A stretch of DNA of 10,112 nt, from contig JAGWZN010000016.1 of assembly GCA_018968785.1 (NCBI GenBank), positions 1 to 10,112 on the forward strand, given 5' to 3'. Below, piece after piece: positions 5,847 through 10,112 of the stretch. The translations under genes and the position numbers were made by a program. Each line of letters begins with the position of its first letter. The stretch's first letter is position 1. Below the pieces are notes generated by a model. The model ran no database searches and was not told the origin of the DNA. It saw only the letters and a list, made by a program, of their open reading frames with translations. The stretch is from Patescibacteria group bacterium (GTDB taxonomy: Bacteria; Patescibacteriota; UBA1384; CAILIB01).

Positions 5847-6281
5847 ATGCGTATCCATCAAATCTCTTCTACCAATTCGCAGCGGAAGGCCAAACGGGTC
5901 GGCCGCGGTATTAGCGCCGGACAGGGAAAAACCGCCGGACGCGGCACGAAAGGCCAGAAAGCCCGTACCGGTGCCAACAGTAATATTCCCCGGACTTTCG
6001 AAGGGGCGGCCACTTCTTTTATTCAGCGACTGCCAAAATTAAAAGGATTTAAGAGCCATCGAGTTAAGCCGTACGCCCTCAACCAGGCAAAAATCGCTCG
6101 GGTGGTGGATAACGGCAGCGTGATTACTGTACAACTCTTACTTGAGAAAGGACTGATTACAACTGACCATCTTTCCCGCGGAGTTAAAATCGTCGGCAGC
6201 TCCGCTCCGGCTTCTACTTCATTTACCGTTGATACTACCGACAGTCGTTTACGGACGACCAAGAGATTACAGGCTAAGTAA
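5847..6281 (+). CDS. rplO: 50S ribosomal protein L15
   Basis: L15 (uL15) is a late-assembly protein whose long glycine- and arginine-rich N-terminus penetrates the 23S rRNA core. The N-terminal signature is clear: KRVGRGISAGQGKTAGRGTKGQKART, then a FEGAATSFIQRLPKLKGFKSHR segment. Length is 144 residues, as usual. The C-terminal globular part is recognisable through VKIVGS but then diverges: the usual closing helix with an IEAAGG-like ending is replaced by a polar, basic run (SRLRTTKRLQAK). I find no frameshift in the other frames that would restore the usual ending, so this looks like true divergence. The next gene, secY, starts 5 bases after the stop. Confidence 0.95.
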   Translation: MRIHQISSTNSQRKAKRVGRGISAGQGKTAGRGTKGQKARTGANSNIPRTFEGAATSFIQRLPKLKGFKSHRVKPYALNQAKIARVVDNGSVITVQLLLEKGLITTDHLSRGVKIVGSSAPASTSFTVDTTDSRLRTTKRLQAK

Positions 6282-6286
6282 CCACA

Positions 6287-7579
6287 ATGCCTCCCTATCT
6301 GAAATCAGTCGTGAGATTCTTCAGCCTTCCTGATCTGCGACAGAAGTTTTTCATTGTGATAGGGTTGATTATCATAGCCAGGCTTATCTCATCGATCCCC
6401 ATTCCCGGTATTGACCAGTCCAATTTAAGAAACTTTTTAAGTAGTAATCCCGCTTTTTCCCTGCTGAATATCTTTACCGGCGGGGGACTGATTAATTTTT
6501 CTATCGCCCTGATGGGCGTGGGACCATACATTACCTCGTCCATTATCTTCCAACTACTGACACTGGTTATCCCTTCCTTAGAGGCGTTGAGCAAAGAAGG
6601 TGAGTTTGGCCGCCGTAAGATCAACCAGTACACCCGGATTGCCACTATTCCGCTTGCCCTGATCCAGGGTTTTGGGATGCTGACCTATTTGCGTAATGCC
6701 CAAATCCTCAGCCAGTGGACCGTTTGGAACCTGGTTTATATGCTGATTATCACTACCGCCGGCACGCTTTTGCTAATGTGGATCGGCGAACTGATTTCTG
6801 AACAGGGGATTGGGAACGGCATATCGATTATTATTACCGTCGGCATTATCTCTTCATTCCCGACCACCCTGCAGCAAACGTACGAACTGTACTCCAGTGG
6901 CGTAAGCAGCCAACAGATCCTTCAACTGGTTGGTTTTATCGCGCTGGCCGTGGTAGCGCTCGCTTTGATTATTTTTATGAATGACGGGCAACGAAATATA
7001 CCAGTCAGTTACGCCAAGCGGGTGAGGGGTAATAAGCTGTATGGCGGTGTCGATACCCATCTGCCGATTAAGGTAAACGCGGCCGGTGTTATTCCGATTA
7101 TCTTTGCCGTCAGTATGGTGCTTTTCCCGACGATTATCGCCCAGTTTCTGAAACAGGCCAGCTCCGGTAACGTGAAACACGCGGGAGATGTGCTGTATAA
7201 CTTCTTTTCAAACCAGTGGAATTACGCCATTATCTACTTTCTTCTTGTCATCGCTTTTACCTATTTTTACACCTTCATTATCTTCCAACCGAAGCAGATG
7301 GCCGAGAATCTGCAGAAGCAGGGCGGATTCGTACCCGGCGTCCGTCCGGGTAACGACACCGAACGGTATGTCTATCAAGTGATTAACCGGCTCACTTTTG
7401 TGGGGGCTATATTCCTCGCCATCATTGCCGTTCTGCCAATCATCGCGCAGCAGGTAACGAAGGTTCAGACAATTAATCTGGGCGGTACCAGTCTGCTAAT
7501 CGTGGTGGCGGTCGTTCTGGAAGTAATGCGACAGGTAAAAGCCCAACTCCTTACCCGAACCTACGATACTTATATCTAA
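6287..7579 (+). CDS. secY: Preprotein translocase subunit SecY
   Basis: SecY is the channel-forming subunit of the inner-membrane Sec translocon, working with SecE, SecG and the motor SecA or with ribosomes. The product is 430 residues, close to the ~440 of E. coli. About ten hydrophobic helices are visible, roughly at 21-40, 73-94, 117-135, 147-166, 176-192, 213-231, 264-286, 313-333, 371-389 and 398-414. The plug-region sequence is near 58-73 and is followed by GVGPYITSSIIFQLL. The large cytoplasmic loop carries YAKRVRGNKLYGGVDTHLP (about 242-260). The SecA/ribosome-contact loop has QGGFVPGVRPGNDT, with R353 equivalent to the essential E. coli Arg357. No Shine-Dalgarno is seen, and it starts 5 bases after rplO. 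It looks fully functional. Confidence 0.98.
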   Translation: MPPYLKSVVRFFSLPDLRQKFFIVIGLIIIARLISSIPIPGIDQSNLRNFLSSNPAFSLLNIFTGGGLINFSIALMGVGPYITSSIIFQLLTLVIPSLEALSKEGEFGRRKINQYTRIATIPLALIQGFGMLTYLRNAQILSQWTVWNLVYMLIITTAGTLLLMWIGELISEQGIGNGISIIITVGIISSFPTTLQQTYELYSSGVSSQQILQLVGFIALAVVALALIIFMNDGQRNIPVSYAKRVRGNKLYGGVDTHLPIKVNAAGVIPIIFAVSMVLFPTIIAQFLKQASSGNVKHAGDVLYNFFSNQWNYAIIYFLLVIAFTYFYTFIIFQPKQMAENLQKQGGFVPGVRPGNDTERYVYQVINRLTFVGAIFLAIIAVLPIIAQQVTKVQTINLGGTSLLIVVAVVLEVMRQVKAQLLTRTYDTYI

Positions 7580-7591
7580 CCCGACAGGCGT

Positions 7592-8185
7592 ATGAAGCCG
7601 AATATCCACATTCTCGGCATTCAAGGTAGCGGAAAAGGCACCCAGTCGGATCTATTGCATCAAAAATACGGCTTCAATACCGTCTCTAGCGGCGCTCTGT
7701 TTCGTACACGGGCGGCCCAGTCGGATGAGTTTGGTACGTATCTGGCTAAAGAGCTGGCAGTCGGCCATTTAATTGCCGATACCCACCTTTTTGCCCTGGT
7801 GGAGGAGTATTTACAAGCCAATCCGATTCCGGTCGGTTTTGTTGGTGATGGGGTCATCCGCACCGCGGCCCAGTACGAAGGACTGCAACCGGTGTGGAAA
7901 CGGTACGACCTGGATACGCCATTGCTGTTTTATCTCGATCTCAGTGATACGCTGGCCATCCAGCGGATTGAAAACCGCATCCGGCAATCCGGGGGTCAGC
8001 GTCGATCGGATGACAATCCGGAAGGGATTGCCGCCCGGTTTCAGGCCTACCATCGCCAGACCGCGCCGGTTATTTCCCTGTTTGAAGCGGCCGGTCGCTG
8101 TATCCAGATCAAAGCCGACCAATCGATTGAGGCCATCCACGCACAGATCGTATCGGCAATAGAAAAAGAATACCCATGGCTTTAA
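7592..8185 (+). CDS. adk: Adenylate kinase, short-lid form with divergent AMP-site motif
   Basis: This enzyme interconverts ATP + AMP and 2 ADP. The P-loop GIQGSGKGT is at residues 9-17. Arginines matching the known catalytic set are visible at R38, R90, R125 or R129, R138 and R149, and Q94 corresponds to the glutamine that reads the AMP adenine. At 197 residues it has a short lid: only about ten residues lie between the RIENRI helix and the RRSDD element, compared with about 38 in E. coli. The usual STGD and DGFPRT signatures are altered to SSGA (32-35) and DGVIRT (86-91). Position between secY and map is the classic adk position. Another nucleoside monophosphate kinase specificity is possible but less likely. 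It overlaps map by 10 bases. Confidence 0.9.
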   Translation: MKPNIHILGIQGSGKGTQSDLLHQKYGFNTVSSGALFRTRAAQSDEFGTYLAKELAVGHLIADTHLFALVEEYLQANPIPVGFVGDGVIRTAAQYEGLQPVWKRYDLDTPLLFYLDLSDTLAIQRIENRIRQSGGQRRSDDNPEGIAARFQAYHRQTAPVISLFEAAGRCIQIKADQSIEAIHAQIVSAIEKEYPWL

Positions 8186-8922
8186 TTAAATCGAACGCTG
8201 AAATCGCGATTTTGCGGCAAGGGGGACAGAAGTTAGCCGAAGTGCTGGCTGAGGCCCGCCAATTTGTCAGACCAGGGCTAAAACTGGTTGATCTTGACGC
8301 GTTTATTTACCAACAGATTGAGGCGCGTGGTTCCACTCCTTCTTTTCTCGGTCATGAAGGGTTCCCGAACGCTTCATGCCTCTCCTTGAACGAGCAGATC
8401 GTGCACGGCATTCCGGATCAGCGAGTGTTGAAGGACGGCGACGTACTGGGTATCGATGTCGGTTTATGGTACAAAAAGCTGTGCGTCGATTCGGCGATTA
8501 CCGTAATTGTTGGTGCCGGCACGCCGGAAGCGGAACAGTTGCTAAAGGTTACCGAACAAGCGTTGGAAAAGGGGATAAAAGCCGCTAAGCCGTTCCGCCG
8601 GGTTGGCTCGATCAGTCACGCCGTCCAAGAAGTCGGTCAGAAGCATGGTTACGGCATTGTCCGGACATTAACCGGTCACGGGGTGGGTCATCATGTCCAC
8701 GAGCCGCCGGAGGTACCAAACTGGGGTGAGCCGGGAGACGGGGCGCTACTCAAGCCGGGAATGGTGCTCGCTATCGAGCCGATGTTTACTCTCGGTTCCG
8801 GTGAGGTGGTGACCGAGATTGACGGCTGGGGAGTAATTGCCGCCGACCATACGCTTTCCGCTCATTTCGAGCATACAATCGCCATTACCGGACGTGGTGT
8901 CGAAGTATTAACCCGTATATGA
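8176..8922 (+). CDS. map: Methionine aminopeptidase, type I
   Basis: This enzyme removes the initiator methionine from new proteins and uses two metal ions in the pita-bread fold. All five expected metal ligands are present: D94 and D105 (IDV...VDS), H168 (TGHGVGHHVHEPP), E201 (AIEPM) and E232 (FEHTIAI). H77 (NEQIVHGIP) and H175 match the substrate-binding histidines. Length is 248 residues, typical of bacterial type Ia, with no N-terminal zinc-finger extension. The start at 8176 lies within the last codons of adk, a 10-base overlap in another frame, which fits translational coupling. The stop is TGA at 8920-8922. It is the last gene before the 120-base AT-rich gap, so it probably closes the first transcription unit. 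Confidence 0.97.
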   Translation: MALIKSNAEIAILRQGGQKLAEVLAEARQFVRPGLKLVDLDAFIYQQIEARGSTPSFLGHEGFPNASCLSLNEQIVHGIPDQRVLKDGDVLGIDVGLWYKKLCVDSAITVIVGAGTPEAEQLLKVTEQALEKGIKAAKPFRRVGSISHAVQEVGQKHGYGIVRTLTGHGVGHHVHEPPEVPNWGEPGDGALLKPGMVLAIEPMFTLGSGEVVTEIDGWGVIAADHTLSAHFEHTIAITGRGVEVLTRI

Positions 8923-8951
8923 ATATATTGAATTCATTGTTTCCCAGGGCC

Positions 8952-8980
8952 TTGCATATTCCAGAATATTTTGCTATTCT
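8952..8980 (+). promoter_or_regulatory. Sigma-70-type extended -10 promoter for infA-rpmJ-rpsM-rpsK
   Basis: A -35-like TTGCAT at 8952-8957 and a -10-like TATTCT at 8975-8980 are separated by exactly 17 bases. The -10 is preceded by TG one base away (TGC then TATTCT), making it an extended -10 element, which can compensate for the poor -35 (three of six matches). The -10 matches four of six. A start point near 8986-8988 would give a leader of about 55 bases before infA. The AT-rich context and lack of any other such element in the window support it. It is predicted from sequence only. Confidence 0.6.
8956..8980. repeat. Overlapping inverted repeats inside the promoter (possible operator)
   Basis: ATATTC (8956-8961) and GAATAT (8964-8969) form an inverted repeat with a 2-base centre, lying almost entirely in the spacer between the -35 and -10 elements. 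AGAATA (8963-8968) can also pair with TATTCT (8975-8980), the -10 hexamer itself, across 6 bases. The two arrangements share a half-site, giving three half-sites at close intervals. This geometry would suit a repressor or activator dimer, but AT-rich sequence makes short palindromes common, so confidence is low. Confidence 0.35.
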
Positions 8981-8989
8981 AAGGTAGAA

Positions 8990-9016
8990 CTTTCTGCGAA
9001 AGGTTTTTATTTATTT
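8990..9016 (+). terminator. Weak hairpin plus T-rich run in the infA leader
   Basis: CTTTC (8990-8994) pairs with GAAAG (8998-9002) across a TGC loop and is followed by G and then a T-rich stretch (TTTTTATTTATTT). The layout resembles an intrinsic terminator, but the stem is only 5 bp with two G-C pairs. It lies just downstream of the predicted start point, so it could end readthrough from map or act as a leader attenuator. It may also be chance. Confidence 0.3.
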
Positions 9017-9042
9017 GCTAATACCCAATCAACAGATACTAC

Positions 9043-9336
9043 ATGGGAAAGGACGTACTTAGCTTGCACGGTGAAGTAACTGAAGCTCTACCAAATGCAA
9101 TGTTTCGAGTCGAACTGGAGAATGGCCTCGTCATTCTCGCCCATCTGTCAGGAAAGATGCGGGTTAACTACATCAAAGTAGTGCCAGGGGATTGGGTAAA
9201 TGTCGAGCTTACCCCGTACGACCTCAGCAAAGGCCGTATCACCACCCGGTTGAAACCGGAGGAGGCCCGCCTGCTCAGCAAAGCCAAAAGCCAAAAGACC
9301 GCTAACGAATCCGATGAAGGTACGACCCTCAGTTAA
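9043..9336 (+). CDS. infA: Translation initiation factor IF-1 with C-terminal tail
   Basis: IF-1 binds the A site of 30S during initiation and cooperates with IF-2 and IF-3. Residues 6-70 form the S1/OB-fold domain, with the near-invariant segments LPNAMFRVELENG (16-28), HLSGKMRVNYI (34-44) and VELTPYDLSKGRI (54-66). Standard IF-1 is about 72 residues, so residues 71-97 are an additional polar, charged tail (KPEEARLLSKAKSQ and so on). The final 23 bases of the gene, including its TAA, overlap the start of rpmJ in another frame. No Shine-Dalgarno precedes the ATG. It is the first gene after the predicted promoter. The start is set by alignment to the family's short N-terminus, and there is no other start codon nearby in frame. 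Confidence 0.96.
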   Translation: MGKDVLSLHGEVTEALPNAMFRVELENGLVILAHLSGKMRVNYIKVVPGDWVNVELTPYDLSKGRITTRLKPEEARLLSKAKSQKTANESDEGTTLS

Positions 9337-9430
9337 AAAAATGTGCGATAAGTGTGTCATTATCCGCCGCGAAGGTGTGGTCCGGGTTATCTGTAAAAAG
9401 AATCCCCGCCATAAACAGCGTCAAGGTTAA
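9314..9430 (+). CDS. rpmJ: 50S ribosomal protein L36 (zinc form)
   Basis: L36 (bL36) is the smallest 50S protein and binds 23S rRNA with a zinc ion. The 38 residues begin MKVRPSVKKMCDKC and end RHKQRQG, the canonical ends of the family. Zinc ligands C11, C14, C27 and H33 are all present, along with the RREGVVRVIC core. An ATG at 9341 would give only 29 residues and drop the conserved MKVRPSVKK, so the earlier ATG is chosen. The gene begins 23 bases before the infA stop, in the +1-shifted frame. No Shine-Dalgarno is seen, so its translation probably depends on ribosomes traversing infA. Its position between infA and rpsM is standard. Confidence 0.97.
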   Translation: MKVRPSVKKMCDKCVIIRREGVVRVICKKNPRHKQRQG

Positions 9431-9439
9431 TTATCTCCT

Positions 9440-9826
9440 ATGCCTCGTATTGCCGGCGTTACTATACCCACGGAAAAACGGATTGAAATCAGCTTGACCT
9501 ATATTTACGGTATCGGTCTTACTAAAAGCCGGGCGCTGCTGGGCAAAGCCGGTATCGATCCCAATACCCGGGCCAACAAACTGACTGAGGATGAACTGGA
9601 TAAGCTGCGAGCTCTCATCGAGAAACAGGAGAAAGTGGAAGGCGATCTGCGCCGCGAAATCGGTGCCAACATTAAGCGTCTGAAAGATATTGGCTCCTAT
9701 ATCGGCAGCCGCCACAGTAAAGGCTTACCAGTCCACGGCCAGCAGACTAAAACGAACGCCCGTACCCGCAAGGGAAAGAAGGTGACAGTCGGTAGCGGAC
9801 GCAAACCGGCAGCATCCAAGACCTAA
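9440..9826 (+). CDS. rpsM: 30S ribosomal protein S13
   Basis: S13 (uS13) is in the head of 30S, forms a bridge with L5, and touches the P-site tRNA with its C-terminal tail. Length is 128 residues, slightly above the usual 118-124. The N-terminus PRIAGVTIPTEKRIEISLTYIYGIG includes the helix-hairpin-helix region. VEGDLRREI..NIKRL (about 67-81) and TKTNARTRKG (103-112) are diagnostic. In the normally very conserved segment just before this, several arginines are replaced (YIGSRHSKGLPVHGQQT at 87-103 where YRGLRHRRGLPVRGQRT is typical). The C-terminal tail is basic. It follows a pyrimidine-rich 9-base spacer after rpmJ, with no Shine-Dalgarno, and rpsK follows after 10 bases. Confidence 0.97.
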   Translation: MPRIAGVTIPTEKRIEISLTYIYGIGLTKSRALLGKAGIDPNTRANKLTEDELDKLRALIEKQEKVEGDLRREIGANIKRLKDIGSYIGSRHSKGLPVHGQQTKTNARTRKGKKVTVGSGRKPAASKT

Positions 9827-9836
9827 TCTAAGAACA

Positions 9837-10112
9837 ATGCCACCAACAGCCAAGCAGAGCACAACCAGCCGCAAGAAGAAAGCCAGCCGCAAGAATGTCG
9901 GGCTCGGGATTGTGTATATTCTGGCCACCTTCAATAATACCCACGTCTCCATGACTGATAGCGGCGGCAATGTACTGGCTTGGCAATCCTCAGGAGCCAG
10001 CGGCTTCAAGGGCGCCCGCAAATCTACTCCATATGCCGCCACCCAAGTTGCTCAAGCGGTTTTGGAGAAGATCAAGCCGATGGGCGTTACTCATGTCGAG
10101 ATACGGGTTTCC
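9837..10112 (+). CDS. rpsK: 30S ribosomal protein S11, N-terminal part (3' end outside window)
   Basis: S11 (uS11) lies on the platform of 30S near the E site and contacts mRNA and 16S rRNA. The first 92 codons are visible and the frame is still open at the window end. After a basic N-terminal extension (SRKKKASRKN) comes the family core: a VYILATFNNTHVSMTDSGGNVLAW stretch spanning residues near 27-50, then SSGASGFKGARKSTPYAATQVAQAV, and the start of the VEIRV strand. The full protein is normally about 125-130 residues, so some 35-40 are missing here. It starts 10 bases after rpsM without a Shine-Dalgarno. rpsD, rpoA and rplQ would be expected next. Confidence 0.96.
   Translation, partial: MPPTAKQSTTSRKKKASRKNVGLGIVYILATFNNTHVSMTDSGGNVLAWQSSGASGFKGARKSTPYAATQVAQAVLEKIKPMGVTHVEIRVS

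Larger units (their letters stand above)
8923..9042. other. AT-rich intergenic region between map and infA
   Basis: This 120-base gap is the only substantial non-coding stretch in the window. By hand count it is about 33% GC, against roughly 50% in the flanking genes. It holds a promoter candidate, overlapping inverted repeats and a small hairpin with a T-rich run, listed separately. There is also a short TGAAT/ATTCA inverted repeat at 8920-8936 around an EcoRI-like GAATTC, too weak to call a terminator. It marks the boundary between the spc-type block and the alpha-type block. Confidence 0.85.

Noticed and set aside
7773..8162. A 129-codon plus-strand frame inside adk
   Set aside because: It overlaps adk in a different frame, is Arg/Pro/Ser-rich like a frame shadow, and matches no family I know. 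adk is intact and conserved across the same bases.
7592..8185. A UMP/CMP kinase rather than adenylate kinase
   Set aside because: The glutamine that reads adenine (Q94) is present, and the secY-adk-map position is characteristic. The divergent SSGA and DGVIRT motifs leave some doubt, which is recorded as a finding.
8376..8588. A 70-codon plus-strand frame inside map
   Set aside because: It is fully contained in map, where metal ligands D94 and D105 are encoded in the real frame. The alternative product has no recognisable features.
8920..8940. Terminator directly after map from the TGAAT/ATTCA inverted repeat
   Set aside because: The stem is 5 bp, AT-rich and not followed by a proper T-run, so it is too weak to call.
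9341..9430. Shorter L36 starting at the ATG at 9341
   Set aside because: It would remove the conserved MKVRPSVKK N-terminus of L36. The upstream ATG at 9314 gives the exact 38-residue family form.

Overview
This window is a long, tightly packed ribosomal-protein and translation gene cluster, all on the + strand. It is the bacterial S10 / spc / alpha superoperon, cut at both ends. The order is rplB (3' part), rpsS, rplV, rpsC, rplP, rpsQ, rplN, rplX, rplE, rpsN, rpsH, rplF, rplR, rpsE, rplO, secY, adk, map, a 120-bp AT-rich gap, infA, rpmJ, rpsM and rpsK (5' part). I see no tRNA, mobile element, CRISPR array or foreign gene.

The layout is bacterial, with adk-map-infA-rpmJ after secY as in Gram-positives and many other phyla. 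Two genes are missing from their usual places. There is no rpmD (L30) between rpsE and rplO, and no rpmC (L29) between rplP and rpsQ. L30 absence is a known trait of the Candidate Phyla Radiation (Patescibacteria), though it is not unique to them. Together with the zinc-type S14 and L24, extreme compaction and frequent absence of Shine-Dalgarno sequences, it makes a Patescibacteria-like organism my best guess. This is inference from gene content, not phylogeny. GC looks near 50% in the genes. TGA is a normal stop (rpsQ, map) and TGG encodes Trp, so the recoded TGA-Gly lineages are unlikely.

Region 1-2556 (S10 operon part) holds L2, S19, L22, S3, L16 and S17. Region 2590-6281 (spc part) holds L14, L24, L5, S14, S8, L6, L18, S5 and L15. 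Region 6287-8922 holds secY (protein export channel), adk (nucleotide phosphotransfer) and map (removal of N-terminal Met). Region 8923-9042 is the only sizeable non-coding stretch. It carries a good extended -10 promoter with overlapping inverted repeats, then a weak hairpin followed by a T-rich run. Region 9043-10112 (alpha part) holds IF1, L36, S13 and S11. Junctions are otherwise 33 bp or less, or overlap, so the upstream block reads as one transcript.

No new enzymatic or defence system is visible. The points of interest are the missing L29 gene, a repeated UAA-9 nt-AUG junction with pyrimidine-rich spacers and no Shine-Dalgarno, Shine-Dalgarno motifs only where genes touch or overlap, an IF1 tail whose codons also encode the start of L36, the promoter with built-in inverted repeats, and an adenylate kinase with an eroded AMP-binding signature.
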